From NCBI GenBank assembly GCA_015660915.1, contig JACTTZ010000008.1:1-64000 (forward strand): DNA of 64,000 nucleotides, read 5' to 3'. The first letter of the stretch is position 1. Every line of letters begins with the position of its first letter. The position numbers and the translations under genes are program-made. The DNA is from Methanomicrobia archaeon (GTDB lineage Archaea > Halobacteriota > Bog-38 > Methanoflorentales > Methanoflorentaceae). Shown here in pieces: positions 48,101 to 58,864 of the stretch. The notes under the pieces were generated by a model. It was not told the DNA's origin. It saw only the letters and a program-made list of their open reading frames with translations, and made no database searches.

Positions 48101-48853
48101 TTATGCGTGTTCGTCAGGAGCCTGCGCTTCCTCCGTTCCGCGCGCTTCCGGTTGTTGATCCGCGGTTTCCTGTGCAGCTTCTTCGCTGACGGGTTCGGAT
48201 CGTTTATGCACTTCGACGTAGTCGACTTCGTCTATGCTAGCAAAAAGCATTATTTTTTCAGCAAGGAGCTTCTTGTAGTACTGCACCTGCTGGTTAAACC
48301 CTAATTCATAGGGCACGTCGACTCTCACTCTTTTCTTGACGATCGAAACATCGAAGTCCTTATTCAAGTAATACTTGAGCAAACCTTTGACTTTTTGTAC
48401 GGTTCTGGCAACCTTCTCTTCAATCTTGTACTGGTAGCTGACTGTCTTGCCCGCGTACGGCGAATTAAAATCTATCCGTACACGTCCCCCAATTACGCTC
48501 TCAACCGTCCCGGTCTTGTTATCGAGCGAAACTCGCATCCCAGGTGCTGGTTTCTTTTCGAATCTGCGTGTCGGGACGACCTCAACCAATTCAGGCTTTC
48601 GTTCGCCAAACGCATCTTTTGGCGGAATCTTAACTTCTCCTTCGTAGCCAGCTGCTTTTCCGATTAAATCTTCGTCAAGCCCCTTGACTACCATATTCTC
48701 TCCTACGATGATCGTTATTGGCGCATAGCTTACGCCCTCAGCGAATAGCTCATTATCCTTGGCAATATCTTCGTTCGTGGTGTCAAAAACATCGCCGTTG
48801 TCTAATCGGCCGGTGTAAGACAATCTGATGAAATCGCCCCTTTCAACGTTCAT
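48101..48853 (-). CDS. FKBP-type peptidyl-prolyl isomerase (SlyD-like, extended)
   Basis: GDFIRLSYTGRLDNGDVFDTTNEDIAKDN; VVKGLDEDLIGKAAGYEGEVKIPPKDAFGERKPELVEVV. Confidence 0.93.
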   Translation of the reverse strand: MNVERGDFIRLSYTGRLDNGDVFDTTNEDIAKDNELFAEGVSYAPITIIVGENMVVKGLDEDLIGKAAGYEGEVKIPPKDAFGERKPELVEVVPTRRFEKKPAPGMRVSLDNKTGTVESVIGGRVRIDFNSPYAGKTVSYQYKIEEKVARTVQKVKGLLKYYLNKDFDVSIVKKRVRVDVPYELGFNQQVQYYKKLLAEKIMLFASIDEVDYVEVHKRSEPVSEEAAQETADQQPEARGTEEAQAPDEHA

Positions 48854-49273
48854 GGTGGATACTTGCGGTTAATACTTAAAAACCCTTATGTTGGAGTATT
48901 AGGCTCAAAGTTGAGGCCGCACTCTCCGATGGGGCCTTCAGGGGCTTAGTCAAATTTGATTTGTCAACCTCAACGCCTAATGGCGAGTTGCCTAACGTCA
49001 AGCTTCAGCCGTGCTGCCGCCCATAAATCAAGCTAAGTGATTCGTCGCAGGCGGGCATTGGCGTAACGGCGGAAACGGGGGCGATATACGTCTCTTCGCG
49101 CTTTAGAGATACGTCTAGCCACATTGTTTAAGCTCTGGGTTTTCCGAAGGTTGCGAGACTGCAAAGACGGAATTCTTTTCGTTGCACAAAACTAGCGTTG
49201 CGCGCGGGCAATCGCGAATCGTGCTTGAGGCTGCGCAACAAAATAACCGCGCGACGTTGATTGTCGCGTCGAC

Positions 49274-49915
49274 TCAACCTTGAATCAGCGAGACGTTTGC
49301 CTTCTCTTCGGGGAGAATTTTGACGACCGCGCCAAAGCCGCGGGCGGCCATCCCAGGATTCACGATCGTGGTTTTGCCAGCAATAAGCGTGCCGCGCTGC
49401 TCGTGTATGTGCCCGCACGCGAGCGCGTCGACAATGCCAACTGCGCGAAGAATTGCCTCACTTCCGACGTGCGTCGAGTCAACTGCATCTAAGAATCCTT
49501 TCGGGGGGGTGTGTGACAGTAAAACAGTCGTCTCGCCGACATCGGTCAAGAGCGTGTCGACATAACTCTGTATTTCTGCCTCACTGAGTTCAAAAGGAGT
49601 GTTGAACGGCGTGGGGTTGGATCCGCCGATGCCTAGAAATTTAATGTCATCGTAGTCAAAACTCTTAAGATGCAAGTTGACTGCAGGAGACTCTTCTATC
49701 GTCTCAACAATAGTAGGAAGATCACAGTTTCCTGGAATCATGAGTGTAGGCACATCCTCCCCGAGCAGCGAAAGTAGTTCTTGAACTAGGCTGTTCGGTC
49801 CAAAATCAGTAATATCTCCAATTACACAAACGGCGTCGACATCTCCTGCCTTAAATAATAGCTGGGCGATATGAGAATAGACGCCGTGCGCATCCGAAAG
49901 GACTAGAAATTTCAT
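49274..49915 (-). CDS. YfcE-type metallophosphoesterase (start corrected to 49915)
   Basis: MKFLVLSDAHGVYSHIAQLL; VCVIGDITDFGP; MIPGNCDLPTIV; LLSHTPPKG; CGHIHEQRGT. Confidence 0.93.
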   Translation of the reverse strand: MKFLVLSDAHGVYSHIAQLLFKAGDVDAVCVIGDITDFGPNSLVQELLSLLGEDVPTLMIPGNCDLPTIVETIEESPAVNLHLKSFDYDDIKFLGIGGSNPTPFNTPFELSEAEIQSYVDTLLTDVGETTVLLSHTPPKGFLDAVDSTHVGSEAILRAVGIVDALACGHIHEQRGTLIAGKTTIVNPGMAARGFGAVVKILPEEKANVSLIQG

Positions 49916-49964
49916 AAGCATCTCAAGCTTGACAAGACGTATTGTAGCCTCTGTTTTAAATCGT

Positions 49965-51122
49965 TTATCTTTTTGTTTCGTGCACCAACTGGGGTTCCCA
50001 GCGTCCGGAAAGCTTTCCATCGCGTGCCAGTTTGCCCAGTCTTTTTCGTACCACGTTAAGCACCGGAGCGGGGCTCTCGTTTTCGTAGGGCGTTCCGGGC
50101 AAAGGAATAAAGTAGTGGGCACGTGCTCGTCCGCCTTTAGAGACGATTGAGTCAATAAGATCTAGGCTCTCGAGCTGATCAGCTGCAACTTCGGTTGGAA
50201 GCCCAAAGATGAAGTCCACTACTGGGCAGAAACCGTGACTGCGGCATATGTCGACCGCTACTTCAACGTTGTGACGCGAATGCCCTCGGTTAGTCTCCTC
50301 CAGCACGGCATCGCTTCCCGATTGTGCTCCGATATGAATTGAAGTGTTCGCGCAGCGTTCCTTGACGACCTCAAGAAGCTCATCTGTAACAAAGTCTGGG
50401 CGCACCTCGGACGGAAAGGTTCCGAAATAAACTCGACCGTGAAGCGACGCGAGGAGCTCGGCAACTCTTGTGAGTGCTATGTGATGCCCGTCAGATCCAT
50501 AAGCGAATGCGTTAGGCGAGATAAATCTGACATCTGAAAGGTAATTACTATAGAATGCGATAGCTTCCACGCTGCGATGCCGCATTTTCGTGCCGAAGAG
50601 GCGCGATGTTTGACAGTACTTGCAGTTGTGCGGGCAACCGCGGCTGATTTCGATAGGGGCCCGCAGGTTCTGGTTGAAGGGTGGGTAGGCGTCAAGTGGT
50701 ACGTGAGGTCTTGGGCGGGTTTTGTGGATCCTGCCTGACTTTCTGTATGCGATACCTCGCACCTTGTCAAGGTCGCTATCGTCCGTAAGCGTAAGGATTA
50801 GTTCAGGGAGTGTTTCCTCGCCCTCTCCGAGCACGACGACGTCGAATTGTTCCAATGCCTCGGCCGCTTTGGCTGAAGGATGAGGCCCACCCGCTATGAA
50901 TACAGATTGAGTTCGTGAGTTTGCTACCTCACGATAGACTTCACGTGCTTGCGGCGTGGCGAAGCTATAGATCATTATTCCATCGCGCGGTCGCGATGAA
51001 AAACCTATTTCGATCCCTCGTGAGGTGAGTATTGCTTGGATTGCTGCCAAGCTAAACGTGTTCCTCTTATCAAAGCGTATAGTCACGCCTGAAGTGGGAT
51101 TGGGGTGAAACAAGCTACGCAT
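49965..51122 (-). CDS. B12-binding/radical SAM domain protein
   Basis: APIEISRGCPHNCKYCQTSRLFG; IAGGPHPSAKAAEALEQFDVVVLGEGEETLPEL. Confidence 0.9.
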   Translation of the reverse strand: MRSLFHPNPTSGVTIRFDKRNTFSLAAIQAILTSRGIEIGFSSRPRDGIMIYSFATPQAREVYREVANSRTQSVFIAGGPHPSAKAAEALEQFDVVVLGEGEETLPELILTLTDDSDLDKVRGIAYRKSGRIHKTRPRPHVPLDAYPPFNQNLRAPIEISRGCPHNCKYCQTSRLFGTKMRHRSVEAIAFYSNYLSDVRFISPNAFAYGSDGHHIALTRVAELLASLHGRVYFGTFPSEVRPDFVTDELLEVVKERCANTSIHIGAQSGSDAVLEETNRGHSRHNVEVAVDICRSHGFCPVVDFIFGLPTEVAADQLESLDLIDSIVSKGGRARAHYFIPLPGTPYENESPAPVLNVVRKRLGKLARDGKLSGRWEPQLVHETKR

Positions 51123-52144
51123 AGGCCGAAAGCAATGATTCCTAACACGACGCGCTTAGTATCCAGCTTTTTCATGTCGTTGATCGGCTGCGGATGTCCT
51201 CCGGCCGCGAAAAACAAGGTGAAGAACCCCCAAAACAGAAGCATTTCTCCGTTTAAACCACTTAGCGAGTAGTAAACGCCGGTAGCCATCAGTACGAGCG
51301 GAACTGCTGCTGATATGTACGCCGTTTTCTCTCCAGAGAGGGCTCGGGCAACATGTCCTCCGTCGAGCTGTCCCACGGGCAGGAGGTTTAGGCTGGTTAT
51401 GAGCATGCCTATCCAACCAGCGAACGCCACTGGGTGCGTGCCGATCGACGTGGTCGGAACAACTTTTTCGATCAAAGCAAAGAGAAGGGGCGTTCCAAAA
51501 GCTATGGTTTGCGCTTGAGAGGGGCCAGCGGCAATGGGGGGGAGCAGGAATCCGACTATTGTGACAGCAACAGCTGCCGCGAGGCCCACAAGCGGACCAG
51601 CAACTCCCACGTCAAAAAGTGATTTTCGGTCTGGAATGGCTCCTTTAAGCTTGATGAGTGCGCCGAGAGTTCCGATGGGGGATATCAAAGGCAGCGGTAT
51701 AAAGAACGGTAAGCTAGCCCTCATTCCGCGACGCTTTGCGACTAAGTAGTGAGCTAACTCGTGAGAGCCAAGCACAAACATGACGGCTGCTGCAAATGGC
51801 AGCCCCTTGTAGATAAGGAAGGGCTCAGTGAACGGATTGACGTCGTAAAAAAGAACCGCACCGGTGAGCATGATGGCCAAAGCGGTAGCGATTGCAAGAA
51901 TAACGTTGATATGCTTCTTGTCGTCAGCATCGCTAATAGGCGTCGCCAAGAGAACAAACTCACCGTGTTCGCGCTTTAGTTCCACATCGTAACCTCTCTC
52001 GGCAAACTCATTCCAGAGAGTCGCGAAAAGCGTCTTGCTGTCAACTTTAGGTTCGCCGTAATATTTGATAACGGGCCCAGCAGCTTGCATCTCATAAACG
52101 TGGAATACGATGTTGATTCGGTCCAAGTCGACTGGTTCGTTCAC
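51083..52144 (-). CDS. Site-2 protease family (M50) membrane metalloprotease
   Basis: FVLGSHELAHYLVAKRRGM HExxH variant; LNLLPVGQLDGGHVARAL. Confidence 0.92.
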   Translation of the reverse strand: MNEPVDLDRINIVFHVYEMQAAGPVIKYYGEPKVDSKTLFATLWNEFAERGYDVELKREHGEFVLLATPISDADDKKHINVILAIATALAIMLTGAVLFYDVNPFTEPFLIYKGLPFAAAVMFVLGSHELAHYLVAKRRGMRASLPFFIPLPLISPIGTLGALIKLKGAIPDRKSLFDVGVAGPLVGLAAAVAVTIVGFLLPPIAAGPSQAQTIAFGTPLLFALIEKVVPTTSIGTHPVAFAGWIGMLITSLNLLPVGQLDGGHVARALSGEKTAYISAAVPLVLMATGVYYSLSGLNGEMLLFWGFFTLFFAAGGHPQPINDMKKLDTKRVVLGIIAFGLCVACFTPIPLQA

Positions 52145-52560
52145 GTTTCCACCTCAATGAAACCTTCAACGCAATTTACGAAGACTCGTGATCCGGATTT
52201 GATGGCAGCGATCGGGTCGACCTCAAGTCTGTCGATGAGTGGTATGTTTGAGATTATCGCACCAACGGCAACAATAGTTTCGCTCGAAACGTTAATAATT
52301 GCGGCCGGGGCTTTCCCGTTTCTTTTGAGTTGATACATTACATACGATCCGACTGTGGATCCCTTGCCTTGCGGAAAAGTGAGAATAGTCCCCACAATTG
52401 ACGTACCGTACAGCTCGTGCTTTGGATCCTTTATAACTCCCTGTGTGGGATCCACACCCCCCAAGAACGAGAGTGGTTGATGCGTAACTACGGCACTCCC
52501 TTCGCCAATCCCTTTCGATATTATTCGACCTTTAATCCGTTGGAGCATAGAAAACGCCAT
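52141..52560 (-). CDS. Phosphomevalonate dehydratase small subunit (AcnX small, DUF126)
   Basis: KGRIISKGIGEGSAVVTHQPLSFLGGVDPTQGVIKDPKHELYGTSIVGTILTFPQGKGSTVGSYVMYQL. Confidence 0.92.
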   Translation of the reverse strand: MAFSMLQRIKGRIISKGIGEGSAVVTHQPLSFLGGVDPTQGVIKDPKHELYGTSIVGTILTFPQGKGSTVGSYVMYQLKRNGKAPAAIINVSSETIVAVGAIISNIPLIDRLEVDPIAAIKSGSRVFVNCVEGFIEVET

Positions 52561-52576
52561 TATCGTGTCGAGGTCA

Positions 52577-53704
52577 CTATGTGTTGCACGCGGTATTCAC
52601 ACAGCTCGAAGTCGTTCCGATGACGGTATGCGAATTACACAAGTTTGGTCCGTATTCAAGGGCTTTTCCGGAATTAACCATCATGCTTCGTTTTTCAAAC
52701 GCTGGCGACACAATCATGCACGTGTCGCAGATTACGCGGGCGCCAGTCGCTTCAATACGAGAGATCAATGAGCTGCAACGATCGGCCACAAACCGTGACG
52801 TGCAGATCCAGAGAGGCCGCGTGACGGTGCGTCCTTCTAAAAGCCGTGCAATCTCCGTGAGTTCAGAACGTGAGCAGTGCGGACATCCTAGCACGACGAC
52901 GTCAGGTTCGCTCGAAGAATATATGTCGACGTCTGAACGTTCGAGTTCGATGATTTCGCTGGACATCGCTCCTTGTTCTGGATAAAAAAGGGCCACAGAG
53001 CCTGTTGCGGCCATGCCGGCACCAAGCGCTTTCAGTTCATCATCGCTTGGTGGGGTAACAAAGGAAAATTGTGGCACCTGCGAGTTAATAATCTTGCCAA
53101 CAACGTAACCAAGCGCGCCAAAATCAGCGCCAGCAAGGGGAAAATCTATTTTTATTGATATGTCTGGGACTCTATTCTCATCGAGGTGATACCCGTAGTC
53201 TGGCGTTTTTCCCACCAGTGCAGCAGCAAGTGCGCTGGGCCCTCCCTCTCGATTGGTCCGCGCGCCGAGAACGGAGTTCGCATAAGAGACCGCGGACGAC
53301 TCGGACCAGCTCAGATGAGCCTCTTTGCGTGGAGCTTTCACATAGTAGGGCGTGCAGGTGCATTGGGCATCGATTCCGAGCGACTCATATCGTCTGATAA
53401 TAGCTAGCTGCTTTTCAACGAAAGCTTCCTTGATTCCCATCTGTCGCCATTTGTATCTATCCATACCCATTGGATTGAGCATCGTTGGAACGGTAACGCT
53501 CCCAGTTAGGTCTGTCAGGTATTCTAGCCCAGCCTCGCCAATGGTTTTATATGAAACACCAGCGATCTGAGCGCTTTCGATTGGAATAAGTTTTTCCGCT
53601 CCGTAGATATCGCCAAGAGCGACTAGGATCTCCATCGCTTTTTGTTTGACAGGGCCTAATTCGCCAGCGAGGGTATCTTCGTCGTTTCGATTCAGGTGCA
53701 TCAT
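52577..53704 (-). CDS. Phosphomevalonate dehydratase large subunit (AcnX large, DUF521)
   Basis: AQIAGVSYKTIGEAGLEYL; CTPYYVKAPRKEAHLSWSESSAVSYANSVLGARTNREGGPSALAAALVGKTPDYGYHL. Confidence 0.94.
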   Translation of the reverse strand: MMHLNRNDEDTLAGELGPVKQKAMEILVALGDIYGAEKLIPIESAQIAGVSYKTIGEAGLEYLTDLTGSVTVPTMLNPMGMDRYKWRQMGIKEAFVEKQLAIIRRYESLGIDAQCTCTPYYVKAPRKEAHLSWSESSAVSYANSVLGARTNREGGPSALAAALVGKTPDYGYHLDENRVPDISIKIDFPLAGADFGALGYVVGKIINSQVPQFSFVTPPSDDELKALGAGMAATGSVALFYPEQGAMSSEIIELERSDVDIYSSSEPDVVVLGCPHCSRSELTEIARLLEGRTVTRPLWICTSRFVADRCSSLISRIEATGARVICDTCMIVSPAFEKRSMMVNSGKALEYGPNLCNSHTVIGTTSSCVNTACNT

Positions 53705-54061
53705 ACGTACTTTATAGTCACATTACTATAAAAACTAGCCCCGATCGACGGAACTGATTATGGCGCAAAAGCGACAAATCCGAGCAGCTGCGTGCCTCAA
53801 TCCGAGGGGACAACACGCACACCTCACGCGCTAAGTCCCCATAGGTAGCATAGCATAAGTGCGCTTATGATCGTCTAAATAGAAAAGGTGGTCTGAATCT
53901 GCGGACGAAGACGGCGCCGGTTTTCCCGTAATAGCTATCTTGCAAAAACTCACATCTGATGACCAAGAATAAGGAATAATACTTGCCAGCAGCCCTAGAA
54001 TTGAACACTCGCGCGAAGCTTTTGCCTGGCTGTGCTTCGCGACACCGCGACGTGCTCTAAC

Positions 54062-54262
54062 ATGGCGATACTTATTGACGATCCGAAGGCGCTTCCAAAG
54101 TGGCGGTTTGTATTCGTCTGCAAATCAGAGCGATGCTTGGACGAGCGGCTCACCGAGCTAAAAGAACTCGAAAACAAGTTTCCGCAATACTTATACAGCT
54201 ACAAATGGGAACACATTGGCAAAAATTATGTGGTTCGTTTGATAAACGTGACTCTGCGATAA
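54062..54262 (+). CDS. Small hypothetical protein
   Basis: MAILIDDPKALPKWRFVFVCKSERCLDERLTELKELENKFPQYLYSYKWEHIGKNYVVRLINVTLR. Confidence 0.5.
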   Translation: MAILIDDPKALPKWRFVFVCKSERCLDERLTELKELENKFPQYLYSYKWEHIGKNYVVRLINVTLR

Positions 54263-54661
54263 TCTCTGTGAGGAATCAGCTACGGAGTTTGACGCACACG
54301 TGAGCGCAGGATGGACGCTTTTTGACGTCCTTAAAAGCGCATGGACCGGTCGCTAGAGCTTGCGAACGCTATCAAAACTTTATCTCGTCTACGCAAAACG
54401 AAGTCGCGGTGCCGAGCACGTTGTTCGCAACATAGTGCCCTTTCGCGTTACCAATACACACGTTTTCGACTAAACCATCAAAAGGTAAGCGCGACCCGTC
54501 CAGCGCGTGCGGCCGTGTCGGAACTGTAGATTTTCAATAGTGTTCCTCTGTGCACGCGTGCTATTGATTACTGTCACCCTAGCTCATATGTTCGGGCCCC
54601 CACGAGACCACTCTCAGCTGCGCGGCCCGGCTATAGCTTCGTTGATGCCAACTGGTAACGT

Positions 54662-55189
54662 TTATGTCTTCGTGAGATCTGAGTTCCTGTCCCCTCTAGA
54701 AACTTCCTTTAGTCTGTTAACGCCGTCGATTTGATCTATGACCTCAGCTACAGCTTGTGGTACAAGTTGCTTCCACGGTTCGTCACAAAGCATCCTTCTT
54801 CGAATCTCTGAGCCTGAAAAGGCTTCTCGTTGGTAGAGCGGGGAAGACTTGACGCTAAATCCTACCTCATTGAACAGTCGGATTACGTACGGATTGTTCG
54901 TGTAAACGACATCGAAAGGAGGGGTCATTGTCATTACGTGCGAAACCCATACCGCGTTTCTGCGGATGTCTTCAATCGGTATGACGTACAACAAGACATT
55001 AATATTGGCTAACGAGCGCGTAATCATTAATATTCGTTCACCAGCTGTAAACGGATCTGAAAACGTGTGACTGAGCTGAGCACTACCGACGCCGACAATA
55101 ATCTCCTCGCATTCGCGAGCTATTGTTTCTAGGACTTCCTGATGTCCTAAGTGATATGGCTGAAAGCGGCCGATGTAAAACGCGCGCAT
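54662..55189 (-). CDS. nadM: Nicotinamide-nucleotide adenylyltransferase
   Basis: [58 protein letters not shown]. Confidence 0.95.
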   Translation of the reverse strand: MRAFYIGRFQPYHLGHQEVLETIARECEEIIVGVGSAQLSHTFSDPFTAGERILMITRSLANINVLLYVIPIEDIRRNAVWVSHVMTMTPPFDVVYTNNPYVIRLFNEVGFSVKSSPLYQREAFSGSEIRRRMLCDEPWKQLVPQAVAEVIDQIDGVNRLKEVSRGDRNSDLTKT

Positions 55190-55404
55190 GACGTTGGGCT
55201 CTCTTTTGGGAATGCTCTTGTAGCTTTATAACGCTTTTGTTCACTCTTATTCGATTTCCGAGCGTGCAAGACTAATCCAAAAGTGTTTAAGCGCAGTTTT
55301 GTAGTTTTTGAGAGGATCGATTTGAACGGGTCAAACGCGAAATTAGTAACTCAGTGGGCAACCGATTGAAATATGTTTAGTAAAGGTAACACAATGCTAT
55401 CATA

Positions 55405-55836
55405 ATGACAGACGATCGCAGGGGGACAGAGCCGCTGAGGGATACAGTTGCCGGCACAGGGACCGCTAGTGTGAGACGTTTGCTGCACCAGAGTAACGAA
55501 CTCATTGATAATATTGCCGCGCTAACCGACAAGCGTGCTGCGCTGAATCCGCTTCCAGGCTCACTGCGAAAACGGCACCTACGATGCGGCAAGCGGAGCT
55601 GTCGCTGTAGGGCTGGCGCGTTGCACGGCCCGTACTACTATTTTGAGCCCTCACGGCAGCACGGGAAGTGGCGTTACGTACCCAAGGAACGGCTCAGCGA
55701 AGTGCGGCAGGGCATCGCAGATTGGAAAAAGCAACGGGAAATCGATGAGATGCTCGGAGCGTGTGCAGCGCAGCTTTATGCTTCTCTCAAAGTGCTACGG
55801 CAGGAAGTCGAATTGCTCGTACAACCGGCGCAGTGA
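55405..55836 (+). CDS. DUF6788-like protein with Cys-rich motif
   Basis: GSLRKRHLRCGKRSCRCRAGALHGPYYYFEPSRQHGKWRYVPKERLSEVRQGI. Confidence 0.65.
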   Translation: MTDDRRGTEPLRDTVAGTGTASVRRLLHQSNELIDNIAALTDKRAALNPLPGSLRKRHLRCGKRSCRCRAGALHGPYYYFEPSRQHGKWRYVPKERLSEVRQGIADWKKQREIDEMLGACAAQLYASLKVLRQEVELLVQPAQ

Positions 55837-55944
55837 GTTCTTGGCATAGACGGCGCGGTGGGACTATTTTCGCGCGGGAGGTTCCTACTCTAGCTAAACC
55901 AATATACTTATATATATAGAGTAGGATAAGCATGCACACGTAGG

Positions 55945-56682
55945 GTGGCGCTGTGCAGCGTGCAGCACCGCATCGCGCAGGAATTGTCGATGGCGCATAT
56001 TCATTTGCCAGACGGGGTCTTTTCGATCCAGTGGGTAATCTTTTGGTGGGTGCTGGCGATCGCGCTCATTACGATAGTCCTCATTATCGCGCGCCGGCAG
56101 ACCATCACGACGCAGCGGCTCGCTACTGCGGCGATGGTGGCAGCAGCATCGTTTGCGATCTTTCAGATAAACCTGCCCTTCGCCGGCGGAGTGCACATGA
56201 ACCTCACTCCGCTCATCGGTATTCTGGCCGGCCCGGTTATCGGACCGATGGTTGTGTTCATCGTCAACCTGCTCAGCGCCTCTATAGGCCACGGCGGGTG
56301 GGGAATGATCGGCGCAAACACCCTCGTCAACTCGAGCGAAGTCATCAGTGGGTTTTATCTCTTTTACTTTGCTACCCGGCGGTATGAGCTCTTCACCCGC
56401 GGCGCGGTCGCCGCGTTCGGCGGGTTGATGGTCGGAAACGTACTGGCAGCGCTCATTATAGTGATCTCGGGAATACAGGGGAGCACGCTTTCGGGTGTTA
56501 CGTTGGCGATTTACACGTTGCAGGTTCCCATACTGAACATGTTCGTGGCCGTAATCGAGGCGATCTTGACGGGGTTTGTGGTGCAGTACTTAGGCAGGGT
56601 GCGGTACGACTTGATCGCACCAAAGACGTTGCTGGGTGAGATGAGACACGACCTGCTCGTACCTCAGGTGCCTGGTGAGTGA
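55945..56682 (+). CDS. cbiM: Energy-coupling factor cobalt transporter S component CbiM (probable start at MAHIHLPDG)
   Basis: MAHIHLPDGVFSIQWVIFWWV; NLPFAGGVHMNLTPLIGILAGPVIGPMVVFIVNLLSA. Confidence 0.93.
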   Translation: MALCSVQHRIAQELSMAHIHLPDGVFSIQWVIFWWVLAIALITIVLIIARRQTITTQRLATAAMVAAASFAIFQINLPFAGGVHMNLTPLIGILAGPVIGPMVVFIVNLLSASIGHGGWGMIGANTLVNSSEVISGFYLFYFATRRYELFTRGAVAAFGGLMVGNVLAALIIVISGIQGSTLSGVTLAIYTLQVPILNMFVAVIEAILTGFVVQYLGRVRYDLIAPKTLLGEMRHDLLVPQVPGE

Positions 56683-56953
56683 CGTGAAGTGGCAGTACCT
56701 CATCGTTGCATTGATCTTCATCGGCGCCGTAGTGATCGCCCTTTGGACTGCCACCCACGTCAACATGGTCGATATTGAAAAGACCTTGTCTTCACCAACA
56801 AACTCCTCGGGAGCCAACTCCTCGCCGGAGCCAATCTTCTTTTTGAACGAGAGCATTATCGAGGGGGGCCAAATCCTGCTATATCTCGCGATTGTGGTGA
56901 CCTTGTTTGTTATCGCAATTGGCAGCACCATTTACGTGTCGAGGCGCCGATGA
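56675..56953 (+). CDS. Small two-TM membrane protein between CbiM and CbiQ (positional CbiN analogue)
   Basis: 92 aa, overlaps the cbiM stop; TM segments near both ends. Confidence 0.65.
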   Translation: MSDVKWQYLIVALIFIGAVVIALWTATHVNMVDIEKTLSSPTNSSGANSSPEPIFFLNESIIEGGQILLYLAIVVTLFVIAIGSTIYVSRRR

Positions 56954-57123
56954 TCGCACGCTTGCGGTTTCGTAAGCTATTACGGTCTCGTCGAAGCTGG
57001 CTGGTGCATATCTCGCCGCGGGAATGAATCCGACAATCTATCGCGTGATTTTATGAACTTTGCGCAAACAATAGTTACGTGCCTAAGATGGCGAGGCCAT
57101 CTGGCAGGCTTTGAAAGACAATA

Positions 57124-57927
57124 ATGACGAGACTTGGCTTTAGCAAACACATACCCGATCTGGGCTTGATTACGCACTATTCAGAATTCGGGGACAGTCC
57201 CGTACATCGTATCAACCCATGGATCAAGTTCGCTCTGCTCCCACTGATAATATTTGATCTTACAGTCGTCTCTAACGGAACTCTGCTCACCTTCATGTAC
57301 TTGGCTGTACTCATTTTTTGGGTTGCATCAGAGTCACCTGTCGTCTTGCTCGCATACTGGTACACGATGCCTCTCTTTTTCGTTGTAAGCATTGCATTCT
57401 TTCTTATGTTCGCAGTTCCAGGCGCACCTTTGATAAGTTGCGGTCCGTTACAGCTGACTGTCCAAGGGCTGGAGTTCCTTGCCACACTTGTTCTCAGGTC
57501 GCTGATAGGGGTAACGTACAGTCTGACGTTGCTCATGACCACAAAATACAACTATATCACCCATATAATCTCTAAAGTTATGCCGAGCCCACTAGACCAA
57601 ATTGCCTTGCTCATGTATCGGTTCCTTTTTCTGATGCTAGACGGGTTGGCCTCGACGATCGTGGCTATGAAAAGTCGGGGTGGTCTCAACCTATCGGGCA
57701 TTAAAGAAGCCAGCACGTTCTATGGCGCTGTCTTTGCCCTCGCTTTCATCAGATCATTCGACCGAGCCGAACGTGTGGCAAAGGCGATGGAATCGAGAGC
57801 GTACGATGGGAAACTTGCCTCATCTTTTAGCCCGCCGAGACTCGCTTACAGTGGCTATGCTTTCATACTTTCAGCTGCTTTCATTTCTGTAATCCTTTAT
57901 TCATACGGGAGGTTCTCGCTTATTTAG
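57124..57927 (+). CDS. cbiQ: Cobalt ECF transporter T component CbiQ
   Basis: SPVHRINPWIKFALLPLIIFDLTVV; VAKAMESRAYDGK motif. Confidence 0.9.
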   Translation: MTRLGFSKHIPDLGLITHYSEFGDSPVHRINPWIKFALLPLIIFDLTVVSNGTLLTFMYLAVLIFWVASESPVVLLAYWYTMPLFFVVSIAFFLMFAVPGAPLISCGPLQLTVQGLEFLATLVLRSLIGVTYSLTLLMTTKYNYITHIISKVMPSPLDQIALLMYRFLFLMLDGLASTIVAMKSRGGLNLSGIKEASTFYGAVFALAFIRSFDRAERVAKAMESRAYDGKLASSFSPPRLAYSGYAFILSAAFISVILYSYGRFSLI

Positions 57928-57930
57928 CGA

Positions 57931-58824
57931 GTGTTGAAGATGTCCATCAATAGGCTGGCCAGCGCGTGCGATTTCCACGAAGTTAAAGAAGACGAGTTGA
58001 TTCACGTCGACTGCATTGAACACACTTACCCCGACGGAACTAGCTCTTTGCACAATGTTTGTTTCTCATTGTTCAAGGGCGAAATTGTGGCAATCTGCGG
58101 CTCAAATGGAGCGGGGAAGAGCACTTTGATAGAACATCTAAATGGGCTTTTGAAGCCTAGCGTGGGGCGGCTCGTTGTACTGCAGCACGAGGTCACTCAG
58201 AAAACGGGCATTATTAGCGAGGTCGGAGTGGTGTTTCAAGACGCGGATAGCCAGGTCTTCGCTCCGACTGTTATTGACGATGTGATGTTCGGGCCGCTGA
58301 ACAAAGGGCTTTCCAAGGATGAAGCACGCAAGGCTGCACTAGATGCGCTGGAAAGTATTCAAGCCGCCCACCTAATGAAGAGGATACCGTACTTTTTAAG
58401 CAAGGGAGAAAAGCGACTTGTCGCGATTGCTGGGGTTCTGGCTATGGATCCTAAGGTGATCGTAGCAGATGAGCCTACAAGTGACTTAGACCCAGTGCAT
58501 TCGCGTCGGATTGAATCAGTTCTGGTTGACCTGAAAACCAACTACGGGATGAGTGTTGTCATTGCGACTCACGATATGGATCTGGCGGCAAGGCTGGCCG
58601 ATCGTATTTATGTGCTGGCTGAAGGTCAGGTTATCTCGGAAGGAAAGCCAAGCGACATCTTCTACGACAAAGCTATCTTGAAAAGGGCCGGTCTGGAACA
58701 GCCCGCAGCAGTGCGGATTTATGAAAGCATTAGCCAAGATCATTCATTGGTCGACGCGAAACCAGTCAAAGAGCACGATCTGATCGAGATACTCTCGCGC
58801 GTGCTCCAGGGCGCCCGATTGTGA
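57931..58824 (+). CDS. cbiO: Cobalt ECF transporter ATP-binding protein CbiO
   Basis: CGSNGAGKSTLIEHLNGLLKPSVG; VGVVFQDADSQVFAPTVIDDVMFGPLNKGL; DEPTSDLDP. Confidence 0.94.
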   Translation: MLKMSINRLASACDFHEVKEDELIHVDCIEHTYPDGTSSLHNVCFSLFKGEIVAICGSNGAGKSTLIEHLNGLLKPSVGRLVVLQHEVTQKTGIISEVGVVFQDADSQVFAPTVIDDVMFGPLNKGLSKDEARKAALDALESIQAAHLMKRIPYFLSKGEKRLVAIAGVLAMDPKVIVADEPTSDLDPVHSRRIESVLVDLKTNYGMSVVIATHDMDLAARLADRIYVLAEGQVISEGKPSDIFYDKAILKRAGLEQPAAVRIYESISQDHSLVDAKPVKEHDLIEILSRVLQGARL

Positions 58825-58864
58825 GGATAGAACTTAATCGCTTTTACGGCAAACAGAGGGTCAC

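Noticed and set aside
55405-55836. Mobile element associated with the DUF6788-like gene
   Set aside because: No transposase, terminal inverted repeats or target-site duplication seen nearby.
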